Notes: generated by a model from the letters alone, not told the origin. Positions 1 to 7,982 are shown, counted from the stretch's first letter. The stretch is 14,291 nucleotides of DNA from an uncultured Phenylobacterium sp. (GCA_945952355.1 CAMFIW010000021.1:1-14291), one strand, 5' to 3'. Numbers and translations: made by a program.

Positions 1-813
1 GTCCACCACCTTCTCGTGGCCCAGGCCGGCGAGCGCTACCGCCCTTATCAGCTCGCCGGTCTGCTCGACGCCCGCTCACGCGCGGCGTCCGGCGCCGGCA
101 GCGCCCTGCGTCCCAAGCGCCGCCCAGGTGGCGCGGCCCCCTCAGCCGAGGCCTTCGCCGCCCTCGACGCGAAGCAGCAACAGACCTTTGCGCCCTGGCG
201 GGCGGCCCCGGCCGCCTGGCGCTGTGAGGTCTGTGACCGCAGCAAGATCGAGATCTGCCGCACGTCGAACGCCGGCCGCTGGTCGGCGCAGATCCATGAC
301 ATCCCGGAGTTCGAGCTCGAGACCGATCCCGTCAATCTGGGTTACCGGCTGGCGGAGCGCGGCCGGCCCATCATCGGCGGACACCGAAGCGTGCTGATCT
401 GCCACGACTGCCGCAACATCGTCGCCGAAGCCAAACGGCGCGCCCCGGGCCTGACCGACGCCAGCCTCACCCTCGAGGATCTTCGCGCGACCATTTTGGC
501 GGTTCAGCCCCACGCCCGACACGACGTCGATTTCGTCAGCGTTCTGGAACGCGGCGCGGCGAACACTGACCGGGTGGCCGCCGTCCAAGACTACTGGCGC
601 CATCGCAGTCAGGCCTCGGGGCTCTTCCACCAGGCGATCCATCTGCACAAGCGCGGCGGCTGGGCGATCGAAGACGTCGAATGGACCCTCGCTGCCGACA
701 CCCTGCCCTCGGCCGAGGAGGATCCTGACCGCGCACTCCAACAGATCCGTTGGCTGCTCGACCAGGGCGCGGCGTTTGCCCGTCAGGACCGGCCTGACTT
801 AGCGACCGGCTAG
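1..813 (+). CDS. Zinc-finger-like plasmid protein, 5' end outside the window (resembles the misnamed 'rrp5' family)
   Basis: The frame is open from base 1, so the start probably lies upstream; the first internal start is a GTG at 16, which would give 265 residues. Counted from that GTG there are two CxxC pairs, C70/C73 (WRCEVC) and C129/C132 (LICHDC), about 55 residues apart, with G87 and W89 (GRW) and H123 between them. This spacing suggests one zinc-binding site, loosely like an HNH or treble-clef fold. The C-terminal half is helical and charged, with no membrane segment or signal peptide. From memory it resembles an accessory family on alphaproteobacterial plasmids often labelled 'rRNA biogenesis protein rrp5', a name unrelated to any shown function. 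The stop overlaps the end of the convergent glycosylase-like gene by 15 bp. That it is a real gene is fairly sure; its function is unknown. Confidence 0.7.
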   Translation, partial: VHHLLVAQAGERYRPYQLAGLLDARSRAASGAGSALRPKRRPGGAAPSAEAFAALDAKQQQTFAPWRAAPAAWRCEVCDRSKIEICRTSNAGRWSAQIHDIPEFELETDPVNLGYRLAERGRPIIGGHRSVLICHDCRNIVAEAKRRAPGLTDASLTLEDLRATILAVQPHARHDVDFVSVLERGAANTDRVAAVQDYWRHRSQASGLFHQAIHLHKRGGWAIEDVEWTLAADTLPSAEEDPDRALQQIRWLLDQGAAFARQDRPDLATG

Positions 814-1569
814 GGCGGCGAACTGCCGTTGCAGGCGCTCTCGCGCCGCATCGATCCGATCGGGGTTGGTCTTGGCCGAAAGCGCCGCGCGGGGTTTGCG
901 GCCAAGGAAATAGGCGATCCGCTCGGCATTGGCGCCGCTCGGGTGCGGCAGTCCGGTCAGGATTCGCGCGGGATCAAGACGACCCGCCTGGGCCAAGTGC
1001 TGCAGACCCGCCTCTGCGTGTCCGCCAAGCGGGACCCAGATGGCGCGCGGCAGAGCCGCCGCCGCTTCCGCCAGATGCGTTTCGACCATTTTTCGCAGTA
1101 ACGAGTGGGACAGAGGCGCGGGCGCGCCTGAATAATTGGCGCCCCCGGCCAGATAGACTGGATAGCGCAACATCGACGTGAAGTGGACGAGCGGGCTCCC
1201 GGCCTCGAAAAACGCCGCCGCGCTGGCCCGGCCGAACTTCTGCGGCACGCCGACGAGGTCGAGCATGGCGATCAGCGATGAGCGCATCGATCCGCTGAAG
1301 CTCGCCGTGGACTTGGCCGCCGCGAGCGCCCCCTCGAGGTCCCGTCCGGCGTTCAACTGGCCCTGTAGAGCCTCGAGGGCGTTGGCGGCTTGGGTTCGCC
1401 CGGGAGTCAATCCGACGAGCACCAGCTCGGCCTTCCGGGCGATGTGGTCGAAGGGCGCGTAGGAGACGAACAGATCGCGCCCGTCCGATAGGGTAAGCTC
1501 TGGCGGAGTGACGCCTCGGCGATAGGCCGCCAGATCCAGTCGGCGGGCGGCGTCGATGTAGGATTGCAT
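799..1569 (-). CDS. Uracil-DNA glycosylase superfamily-like protein
   Basis: The 256-residue protein starts at ATG 1569 (MQSYIDAARR). The frame stays open upstream, but that stretch is low-complexity, Arg/Ala-rich and unlike a protein, so I reject a longer start. Two motifs match the uracil-DNA glycosylase superfamily: a motif-1-like GLTPG at 53-57 after a hydrophobic strand (ELVLV), and a motif-2-like LPHPSGAN at 207-214. Members of this superfamily remove uracil or other damaged bases from DNA; some close relatives have no known substrate. The classic catalytic residue cannot be assigned by eye. The gene is divergent from hipB across a 310-bp gap and convergent with the left-hand gene, so it is probably transcribed alone. 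No Shine-Dalgarno sequence is obvious. It may protect single-stranded plasmid DNA after transfer, but that is inference. Confidence 0.6.
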   Translation of the reverse strand: MQSYIDAARRLDLAAYRRGVTPPELTLSDGRDLFVSYAPFDHIARKAELVLVGLTPGRTQAANALEALQGQLNAGRDLEGALAAAKSTASFSGSMRSSLIAMLDLVGVPQKFGRASAAAFFEAGSPLVHFTSMLRYPVYLAGGANYSGAPAPLSHSLLRKMVETHLAEAAAALPRAIWVPLGGHAEAGLQHLAQAGRLDPARILTGLPHPSGANAERIAYFLGRKPRAALSAKTNPDRIDAARERLQRQFAALAGR

Positions 1570-1615
1570 CAGGAGACTCGAGCGAACGCGAACAACAACC
1601 CAAACCCTAGAGCAT

Positions 1616-1640
1616 CGCGGAGCGCCTCGGGCGATCCGCG
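1616..1640. repeat. 25-bp imperfect palindrome (hairpin)
   Basis: Arms CGCGGA (1616-1621) and TCCGCG (1635-1640) enclose a second stem, CGCC (1623-1626) and GGCG (1630-1633), with one G/A mismatch between the stems and a three-base loop. It could be a bidirectional terminator, a protein site, or a remnant of a REP-like element. I see no second full copy in the window. Confidence 0.45.
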
Positions 1641-1844
1641 CCAAGCAAAATGAAGGCTGCAAGGAGCCCGCGCAAAGCGCGCGGCGGGACGCGCCGTCGA
1701 GCGGCTGGCGGCGCGGAGCGCCCGTAGGGGCGGACCCGTACGAGCCGCGGCACGCGGCGGGACCGAGCACGCCCGACAGCCGCTCTCCGGTTTAGGCACG
1801 GCAAAGAGAAGCCCTCCAACGCTATCGCGTTTTGGACAATTATC

Positions 1845-1873
1845 TTGAATTTTCCCGATCAATTGGCCATATA
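1845..1873 (+). promoter_or_regulatory. Candidate hipBA promoter
   Basis: TTGAAT at 1845-1850 and CATATA at 1868-1873 are spaced by 17 bp, a sigma70-like arrangement within an otherwise GC-rich region. Transcription would begin around 1880, almost at the proposed GTG start of hipB, giving a leaderless or nearly leaderless message. The match is moderate and the call tentative. HipB-type antitoxins usually bind their own promoter, but I see no TATCC-N8-GGATA operator of the E. coli type. Confidence 0.35.
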
Positions 1874-1879
1874 CGGACA

Positions 1880-2209
1880 GTGCTACAGACACCCTCCGAA
1901 ATCCTGCATGAGCTCGCCGGCCGCATCAAAGCGCGCCGGGTCGCCTTGGGCTGGCCTCAGCTCGAAGCCGCCCAGCGCGCTGGCGTCGCCTACCGGACGT
2001 GGCGGCGGCTGGAGACCGAGGGACAGGCTTCGCTGGAGGACATGGTGAAGGCCGCCGTCGCCCTGCGCTGCGAGGAAGCGTTAGGCGCTCTCTTTCCCTT
2101 GCCCGCGGCCAGCAGCCTCGACGCCCTCCTGGCGCAGCAGGTCGCGCGCGTCCCGACGCGGCGGGTACGGGCGCCCCGCTCACGCTCGGCCAGGCCGCCA
2201 AGCCCATGA
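1880..2209 (+). CDS. hipB: HipB-type antitoxin, XRE-family helix-turn-helix
   Basis: A small DNA-binding protein of about 109 residues, counted from the in-frame GTG at 1880 (MLQTPSEILHELAGRIKARR). A TTG at 1832 would add 16 residues, but these read like promoter sequence. The helix-turn-helix runs from about residue 13 to 65: RIKARRVALGWPQLEAAQRA, then GVAYRTWRRLE, then a segment (ASLEDMVKAA) typical of XRE repressors paired with HipA. The C-terminal tail is Arg/Pro/Ser-rich. Its TGA overlaps the ATG of hipA as ATGA, so the two are probably translationally coupled. By analogy with E. coli HipB it should bind HipA, neutralise it and repress its own operon. Start choice is uncertain; the family is fairly sure. 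Confidence 0.75.
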   Translation: MLQTPSEILHELAGRIKARRVALGWPQLEAAQRAGVAYRTWRRLETEGQASLEDMVKAAVALRCEEALGALFPLPAASSLDALLAQQVARVPTRRVRAPRSRSARPPSP

Positions 2210-3459
2210 AACTTGCGCCGGGAACCCCGCTGGCCGCCAGTCTGGCCTTTGACGACGACCAGGCCGCCCTGCCCGTCGGCCGCCTGGCCATGGCCGGCGG
2301 CCTGGCGCAACTGGAATGGTCTCCGGAACTCATCGCGGCGCCTGTGCCGGTTTCGGCCCTGCTCTACCCGCCAGAACCCGGCCTGCACCCCGCACGCGGA
2401 CGCGAGTTCGAGGGCTTGCACGGCTTTCTCGCCGACAGCTTGCCGGAAGGTTGGGGCTACCTCGTCATGCGGCGACGCCTGAGCAAGCTCGGCGTCAGCA
2501 TCGAGACCTTGAGCCCGCTCGACCGCCTGGCGTTGGTCGGCGACCACGGCCGCGGCGCCCTGACCTATCGGCCGGCGACCGCGCCGCCGCCCGAGGTGGC
2601 GAGCCTCGACCTTGACGCCCTTGCAGCAGAGTCCACCGCGATCCTGACCGGTCACGAAGGCGAGCTTGCCGACACCTTGGCAGCCCTGGCCGGCGGCTCG
2701 GGCGGCGCGCGGCCCAAGGTCCACGTCGGCTTCGATGCCGAGGGACGGATTTCGATCTCGGAGGGCGAGACCGCCGCCGGTCACGAGGCCTGGATCGTCA
2801 AGTTCGCCGCGACCAACGACCCGCCCGACATCGGGCCGATCGAGGCCGCCTATGCCGCCATGGCCCTGACCGCCGGCCTCGACATGGCGCCCCACCGGCT
2901 GCTCCCGTCCAAAACCGGCCCCGGCTATTTCGCGACCCGCCGGTTCGACCGGCCGTGTCCCGGCCAGCGACTGCACATGGTCTCGCTGAGCGGCGCCGTC
3001 GAAGCGCCCTGGCGCACGCCTGCAAGCTACGACCTCTTCCTGCGCGCCACCGTCGCCATCACCCGGCACGCCGAGGATCTGCAGGCCGCGTTCCGGCGCA
3101 TGGTCTTCAACGTGCTGGCGAGCAACCGGGACGACCATACCCGGCAGCACAGTTACCTGATGGATGCGCAAGGCCAATGGCGGCTCGCGCCGGCCTATGA
3201 CCTGACCTATTCGGCAGGCCCTGGCGGCGAGCACTACCTCGACGTCGAGGGCGAAGGCCGCAACCCTACCCGTGCGCAGGTTCATGCCCTAGGTCGTCGC
3301 CACAGCCTCTCCGACCGCCTCATCGACGCCGTCATCGAAGAGGTTCGCGCCGCCGTGGCCGATTGGCCGCGCTTTGCCGAAGACGCAGGCGTGACCCGGG
3401 CCTCTCGCGCTGAAATCCTAGCCGCCCACCAAGCGGTCGAGGCGGCCTTCTCGACCTGA
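2206..3459 (+). CDS. hipA: HipA-type serine/threonine kinase toxin
   Basis: The 417-residue protein is close to the 440 residues of E. coli HipA. It starts at ATG 2206, overlapping the hipB stop; the frame is open further upstream but only as a shadow of hipB. The kinase landmarks are in order: a Gly-rich loop GGSGGARPK (163-171), a strand lysine in AWIVKF (K199), YFATRRFDR (241-249), the catalytic loop NRDDH (307-311, with D309 where E. coli has its catalytic Asp) and the metal-binding YDL (331-333). It therefore looks catalytically intact. E. coli HipA phosphorylates glutamyl-tRNA synthetase and arrests translation; the target here is unknown, since HipA relatives differ in substrate. It ends 3 bp from the stop of convergent trbB, with no terminator between. 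On a plasmid it probably serves stability or phage defence (inference). Confidence 0.88.
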   Translation: MKLAPGTPLAASLAFDDDQAALPVGRLAMAGGLAQLEWSPELIAAPVPVSALLYPPEPGLHPARGREFEGLHGFLADSLPEGWGYLVMRRRLSKLGVSIETLSPLDRLALVGDHGRGALTYRPATAPPPEVASLDLDALAAESTAILTGHEGELADTLAALAGGSGGARPKVHVGFDAEGRISISEGETAAGHEAWIVKFAATNDPPDIGPIEAAYAAMALTAGLDMAPHRLLPSKTGPGYFATRRFDRPCPGQRLHMVSLSGAVEAPWRTPASYDLFLRATVAITRHAEDLQAAFRRMVFNVLASNRDDHTRQHSYLMDAQGQWRLAPAYDLTYSAGPGGEHYLDVEGEGRNPTRAQVHALGRRHSLSDRLIDAVIEEVRAAVADWPRFAEDAGVTRASRAEILAAHQAVEAAFST

Positions 3460-3462
3460 ACT

Positions 3463-4464
3463 CTAGGCGGCCTGGACGACGTAGCCGCCCTCACCCCACC
3501 CTGTCACCCGCATCAGCTCCGACACCCGGCGGCCGCCGGGCGTGCGCGCAATGTGGATCACAAGGTCGATCGCCTGACCAATAGCCCGGTGCGGAATCCG
3601 CTGCGTCACCTCGCCGATCAGGTCTTCCAGGCGGCTGAGGCCTTCCGCCGCGCTGTTGGCGTGCAAAGTCGCCAACCCGCCCGGGTGGCCGGTATTCCAC
3701 GCCTTCAAAAGATCCAGCGCCGAGCCGTCGCGCACCTCGCCGATGACGATGCGGTCGGGCCGAAGCCGCAGCGTGTCGCGCACCAGGTCGGTCATGGTCA
3801 CCGCCGGTTCCGTGCGCTTGGTCAGCATCTGAATCTGGTCGGCGGCCGAGCACTGCAGCTCGGCGGTGTCTTCGATCAGGACCACTCGGTCGCCCGCAAA
3901 GGCCGGCTCGGCCAGGATGGCGTTGGCCAAGGTCGTCTTGCCCGACCCGGTGCCGCCCACGATGAGCAGGTTTTGGCGCGCCTCGGCCGCGGCCCGGATC
4001 GTCTCGGCCTGGCTCGCGCTCATCATGCCGCCCTCGACATAGTCGGTGAGGGTGAACACCACCTCGGGCCGCTTGCGGATCGCGAAAGCCGGCCGCGCCA
4101 CGACCGGCATGAAGGCGCCCTGGAAACGCTCGCCGGTCTCCGGCAGGGTCGCGCTGACCCGCGGCCGGTCGCGGGTCACCACCTCCCCCGCGTGATCGGC
4201 CAGGAGGCGCAAGATCCGGTCGGCGTCAGCCGCCGCCAGTAGCTCTCCTGTCCACGAGCGCCCCTCCCCGATCCGGTCGATCCAGATCTTGCCGTCGGGA
4301 TTGACCATCACCTCGACCACCATGCGGTCGGCGAGGGCGGCGGCGATCACCGGTCCCATGGCCTGGCGCAACGCGGCGACCTTGCGGTCGAGAACAACAG
4401 GATGGCGTTCGGTCATGGGGCGCTCGCGGAACAAGGAAGGGTCATAGGCTGCCGTCGTCGTCAT
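3463..4464 (-). CDS. trbB: TrbB/VirB11-family secretion ATPase
   Basis: The 333-residue hexameric ATPase acts at the cytoplasmic base of a conjugative type IV secretion system. Visible elements are the Walker A GGTGSGKT (170-177), an Asp-box IEDTAELQ (197-204), the Walker B region IVIGEVRD (239-246) and a His-box GHPGGLATLHAN (259-270). An N-terminal domain of about 150 residues precedes them, and the length is normal for TrbB. The first start at 4464 overlaps traG by 23 bp and has a weak GAGAG upstream; ATG 4416 (MTERHPVVLD) is a credible alternative, giving 317 residues. In P-type systems trbB opens a trb operon (trbC, D, E, J, L, F, G, I); here the operon ends at trbB and runs into convergent hipA. 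CpaF/TadA ATPases are related, but the TraG neighbour favours TrbB. Confidence 0.9.
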   Translation of the reverse strand: MTTTAAYDPSLFRERPMTERHPVVLDRKVAALRQAMGPVIAAALADRMVVEVMVNPDGKIWIDRIGEGRSWTGELLAAADADRILRLLADHAGEVVTRDRPRVSATLPETGERFQGAFMPVVARPAFAIRKRPEVVFTLTDYVEGGMMSASQAETIRAAAEARQNLLIVGGTGSGKTTLANAILAEPAFAGDRVVLIEDTAELQCSAADQIQMLTKRTEPAVTMTDLVRDTLRLRPDRIVIGEVRDGSALDLLKAWNTGHPGGLATLHANSAAEGLSRLEDLIGEVTQRIPHRAIGQAIDLVIHIARTPGGRRVSELMRVTGWGEGGYVVQAA

Positions 4465-6433
4465 CGGCTCTCAGCGCCGCCACAGGGGCCAAGGTGAGGT
4501 AGTCGGACGCCAACACCGCCTCTGGGACGTCAGCGGCCTCTGGAGGGCCCTCAGCGCCGCTGTAGCGCGGCTTGGGGACCCGGACGCCGGCAAAGGCTTC
4601 TGGCGGGGCGCAGACGGCCCTAACGCCACGCCAGTCGATGCTGGCGGGTCCGGGCAAATCGGCCGCGCCCGGCCGCTGCTCATAGGCCGCCGGCACACCG
4701 TGGAAATAGGCCCCGGTGCGCGCCTTGAAGAACGGCTCTTCGTAGTAGCGGATCTTGTCGGCCAGGATCGGCTTGGTGTTGTTCACGAACAGGAACTGCT
4801 TGCGGTCATCCAGGCCGCGCACGTCCTCCTCCGACAGGATGTAGCGCTGCTGCTCTGACTGCGACGTCGACCGATGCGCCCGCCCGAACAGGCTGCGCGG
4901 GTCGCTGTAACTCTCCCGCATCTCCAGCGCCTTGCCGGCGCGGCGCGTGACCTTTTCGATGCTGGTGGGCTCGGACGTCGCGAAGGTCGCGGTGATGTGC
5001 ATGTTGTCGAATAACGGCGTTTTGTCACCGTACTTGGAAAACACGTCGTTGAAGCTCTGGCAGACCAGGTGGGCGGTGATCCCGTAGCCGGCCATCTCCC
5101 CCATGGCGTTCTCCAGGAACGGCAGACTGCCGAGCTTGGGAAACTCGTCGAGCAACAGCAGCAGTCGATGGCGCTTACGGCGCCGCCGGCTGTCATAGTG
5201 CTCATGCTCCATCAGGCTGTTCACGCTCTGGCGGATGAACACCCGCACCAGGAAGGCCAGGCGGTCGGCGTGGGCCTGCGGTGTGATCAGGTAGAAGGTC
5301 ACCGGCGCCTCGGCGCACACCAGGTCGCCGATCGAGAAATCCGACCAGCTGGTGGCGTATTCGACCAGAGGATCGGCCCATAGCGACAGCGAGGCCCGGC
5401 AGGTCGCCAGCACATTGGATTTGACCCGCTCGTCCATGCCGGCGAGCGCTGTGGCCCCCAGACGCACCTCGGGATGGGTTTCGGGGATGGGCGCCCCGTC
5501 CGCGTCGCGCGCCAGGCCATCGTCCGCGTGATAGTCGGGCTGATGGCGATGCTGGGTGTGCAGCATGGCGTGTAGCGTCGGCTCGATGTCGATCAACAGC
5601 CGCCGGACCTGCGCGAGGTTCTTGCGCTCGTCAGGCTCGCTGTAGAGAACATGCAGGATCACCGCCGTGAAGAAGTCGGTGGCGCTCTGGTCCCAGAAGT
5701 TCAGGTCGCCGGCCTTGCGCCCGAGCGGATCGACCAGGATGCCGACCACATTCTGGATGTCGGCGATTTCCATCGGACCCTTGCGGACCTCGAACAGCGG
5801 ATTCCAGCGCACCGTGTTGGGATCGGTCGGGGCGAAGTAGAAGACGTGGCTGAACGTCTTCCGATGATCGGCCGTGATGTGCCAAAGCTCGCCCTTGCGG
5901 TCGTAGACGAAGGCGCTCTCCGGCCAGGCCACCAGAGTCGGCACCACATGGCCCGCGCCCTTACCGCTGCGCGACGCGCCGACGATGATCGCGTGCTCCG
6001 GACCGCCGTAGGTCAGATAGCGGCCCTTGAACCGGCCCAACACCCGGCCCCGGATCTGACCGCCTTGGCCGAACAGTTTGGCGCGCGCGACGTCCGCCAA
6101 GTCCGCCCAGGCGTCACGGCCAAACGCCTTGGGCGCGCGCCCCGAGCCGCGGGTCGCGAGCGCCGTGAAAAGGATCGGCGCCATCGCCACCGCGAGCCCC
6201 GCCAGCCCGGCGCCATCGAACAGCCGCGGGTAGCGCGGCTGCAACGCCAGATACCATTCGGCGAAGGCCCAAGGCCGATAGAGCCGGACCGGGCCGAGGT
6301 CCGCCCAGCCCGCCCCCAAGGCGGCCGCGTAGTGCAGACCGTGCGCCGCCTGTTGGGTGGCCCAACCGAGGCCGAGCAGGATCGCCAAGACCGCGATCGG
6401 CAAGACGAGGAGGAGACGCTGGGAGGTCGTCAT
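4442..6433 (-). CDS. traG: TraG/VirD4-family coupling protein
   Basis: The 663-residue inner-membrane ATPase links the relaxase-DNA complex to the secretion channel. Two N-terminal membrane segments are visible at about 7-25 and 74-93, with a short periplasmic loop between them. The Walker A is GASRSGKGA (152-160), followed by FVYDRKGELW (175-184). The Walker B is LLLLLDEFPKLG (424-435), followed by a conserved stretch ending in HLVCQSF (455-461). The length fits TraG of Ti and RP4-like plasmids (about 640-660). The last 90 residues are Pro/Ala-rich and end in acidic DDDDGSL, a likely variable region for substrate recognition. It starts 7 bp after the relaxase stop, with trbB overlapping its end: one operon of relaxase, traG and trbB. 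The CopG-like gene that often lies between traG and trbB is missing. Confidence 0.93.
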   Translation of the reverse strand: MTTSQRLLLVLPIAVLAILLGLGWATQQAAHGLHYAAALGAGWADLGPVRLYRPWAFAEWYLALQPRYPRLFDGAGLAGLAVAMAPILFTALATRGSGRAPKAFGRDAWADLADVARAKLFGQGGQIRGRVLGRFKGRYLTYGGPEHAIIVGASRSGKGAGHVVPTLVAWPESAFVYDRKGELWHITADHRKTFSHVFYFAPTDPNTVRWNPLFEVRKGPMEIADIQNVVGILVDPLGRKAGDLNFWDQSATDFFTAVILHVLYSEPDERKNLAQVRRLLIDIEPTLHAMLHTQHRHQPDYHADDGLARDADGAPIPETHPEVRLGATALAGMDERVKSNVLATCRASLSLWADPLVEYATSWSDFSIGDLVCAEAPVTFYLITPQAHADRLAFLVRVFIRQSVNSLMEHEHYDSRRRRKRHRLLLLLDEFPKLGSLPFLENAMGEMAGYGITAHLVCQSFNDVFSKYGDKTPLFDNMHITATFATSEPTSIEKVTRRAGKALEMRESYSDPRSLFGRAHRSTSQSEQQRYILSEEDVRGLDDRKQFLFVNNTKPILADKIRYYEEPFFKARTGAYFHGVPAAYEQRPGAADLPGPASIDWRGVRAVCAPPEAFAGVRVPKPRYSGAEGPPEAADVPEAVLASDYLTLAPVAALRADDDDGSL

Positions 6434-6440
6434 TGGGCCC

Positions 6441-7937
6441 TCATCGACCTGGAAGGATGCCGCGGCCGATGGTCTGGCCCATGGAGCGATTGACGCGCTC
6501 GACGGCCAGCGCCCGAGCCTGCGCCGGATAGCGCATCAGGGCGGCCCGGGCGGGCCCGCCGACCTCGCGGATGAACCGGGTTTCGTCGGGCAAACGGGAC
6601 GGAACCTGCAGCTCCTTCTGTCCGAGCGCCTGGGCGACCCGCAGGTCATTGTAGGCCCGCGTGGCGCCCTCGATCCGCTTGTCGATCCGCTTGATCTTGC
6701 GCTCGAGCGTGCGCCGCTCGCGCGCCACATCGGCCGCCCGCTCCAGCTGCGGTCCGCGTCGCCCCGCGACATAGGCCTGACCGGCCGGCGAGGCGATCCA
6801 GGCGGCTCGCACCTGCACATCGATCTGCGCCCGCCGCGCCGCCGCACGCGCCCGGGCGATGGCGTTAAGCTCCGCGTGCTTGGCCCAGATCATCCGCGCC
6901 GGATTGCGGATCCACTGGACGAGGGCGAGCCGCCTCTGGCGCACGCTAACCACCCGCTGCTCGACCTGACGTAGCCGAAGTTTGGTCGCCGCCAGCGCCG
7001 CGCGGGCGGGCTGTAAGAGCTCGCGCTCCACCGCCCGCACGCTGTCGATTTTCGGTAAGACAAGCGCCGACCTTTCGGCCGCCCAACGATCCCGCTCCGC
7101 GATCATCCGGGCGCGCATCTGCTCGGCCTCCGTCGTCAGTTTCGCCACCGGCACGGCGATCACCGGCGCCTCGCGCACCAGCCGATCCGCCGTCGCCTGA
7201 AAGTCCGTCCGCAGCTCTTTTCGTTTGGCGTTGTGGGCGTTGGTGTCGCGGTTCTGCTGTCCACGCTCCGAGGCGATGTCCTTGCGCTCCAGAGCGCTCG
7301 CCGTCGGCCCCAAATGCACCCCGGGCTCCCGGTCCGAACCCTGCTCGGCCAGGGATAAATGCGAGACTTGCGGCGCGTCCGGACCAAGATGCCGACGCAG
7401 ATGTTCGTTCTGGATCTCCGCCCACGCCGACCGCCATTCGCGGACCGCCTTCGGGCTCCACCACTCGGCCGGCTTTTTGCCGAATCCGGCCGGCGTCACC
7501 GACCGGGTCGTCACCAGGATATGGGCGTGGAAATTGCGCTCGTCGCCGGCCTGACCAGGCCGATGCATCGCCACGTCGGCGACCATCCCGCGCGCCACCA
7601 GCTGCTCGGCGACGAACGCCTCCACCAAGGCCCGCCGCTGGCCGAAATCCAGCTCGTGCGGCAGCGAGACCAACAGCTCCCTCGCGGGCACGGCGTCCTT
7701 GCGATTCTCGGCCGCCTCGGCCGCGTTCCATAGCGTCTGACGATCTCCGAAAGCGGCCGGGGCGTCGGTCGGCGCCATGATGGCCGCGAACTCGATGTCG
7801 CCCTTGGCCCCGAAGTCGAACTCCATCGCCAGACGCTCGTCGATCAGGCGATCGCCCGAGCGATAGGCGGCCGCCGCGACGGCGGACCGGCCGGCCGATC
7901 TTTGGATGGTCTGCACTTCTAGTCGGTACTGCGCCAT
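6441..7937 (-). CDS. MobQ (MobA/MobL) family relaxase
   Basis: The 498-residue relaxase should nick oriT and stay bound to the 5' end. It shows the MobQ motifs: the N-terminal Tyr in AAAAYRSGDRL (Y25, the likely attacking residue), the acidic motif NAAEAAENRKD (71-81), H125 in AMHRPG, and the metal-binding histidines in NFHAHI (H137, H139). A further MobQ signature lies at SLAEQGSDREPGVHLGP (195-211). About 280 residues follow, basic and probably coiled-coil, rich in Arg, Ala and Glu. Unlike Ti/rhizobial TraA there is no RecD-like helicase domain, so this is a relaxase-only protein like MobA of RSF1010 but without the primase. A good Shine-Dalgarno, GGAGGAGGG, precedes the ATG. The gene begins next to oriT and heads the traG-trbB operon. 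Confidence 0.92.
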   Translation of the reverse strand: MAQYRLEVQTIQRSAGRSAVAAAAYRSGDRLIDERLAMEFDFGAKGDIEFAAIMAPTDAPAAFGDRQTLWNAAEAAENRKDAVPARELLVSLPHELDFGQRRALVEAFVAEQLVARGMVADVAMHRPGQAGDERNFHAHILVTTRSVTPAGFGKKPAEWWSPKAVREWRSAWAEIQNEHLRRHLGPDAPQVSHLSLAEQGSDREPGVHLGPTASALERKDIASERGQQNRDTNAHNAKRKELRTDFQATADRLVREAPVIAVPVAKLTTEAEQMRARMIAERDRWAAERSALVLPKIDSVRAVERELLQPARAALAATKLRLRQVEQRVVSVRQRRLALVQWIRNPARMIWAKHAELNAIARARAAARRAQIDVQVRAAWIASPAGQAYVAGRRGPQLERAADVARERRTLERKIKRIDKRIEGATRAYNDLRVAQALGQKELQVPSRLPDETRFIREVGGPARAALMRYPAQARALAVERVNRSMGQTIGRGILPGR

Positions 7938-7982
7938 GCGCCCTCCTCCAGCCTAGTCGCTACGGCCCCTGCCGGGATCGCT

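Larger units (their letters stand above)
1571..1879. other. Divergent intergenic region with strong GC hairpins
   Basis: This gap of about 310 bp separates the glycosylase-like gene from hipB and holds no convincing gene. At 1616-1640 lies an imperfect palindrome: outer arms CGCGGA and TCCGCG, a single G/A mismatch, inner arms CGCC and GGCG, and a TCG loop. At 1669-1681 is a second hairpin, CGCGC-AAA-GCGCG. Neither is followed by a clear T-run, so they are not typical intrinsic terminators. The last 60 bp before hipB become AT-rich, as expected for a promoter. Confidence 0.5.

Noticed and set aside
142..741. Minus-strand open frame of 199 codons opposite the left-hand gene
   Set aside because: The plus-strand frame has paired CxxC motifs and a protein-like composition; the minus frame has neither.
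1570..1770. N-terminal extension of the glycosylase-like gene to 1770
   Set aside because: The extra 67 residues are Arg/Ala/Ser-rich, cover the hairpin region and do not resemble a domain; ATG 1569 gives a sensible family start.
1990..3285. Long minus-strand open frame of 431 codons across hipBA
   Set aside because: It lies opposite hipB and hipA, whose motifs are clear. The composition (Arg/Gly/Ala/Gln-rich with no recognisable domain) is that of a GC-rich antisense shadow.
3457..3465. Bidirectional terminator between hipA and trbB
   Set aside because: The stops are only 3 bp apart and no hairpin with a T-run is visible at the junction.
5651..6493. Plus-strand open frame of 280 codons opposite traG
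   Set aside because: It is antisense to a well-conserved coupling protein and reads as Arg/Gly/Ala-rich noise without motifs or a ribosome site.
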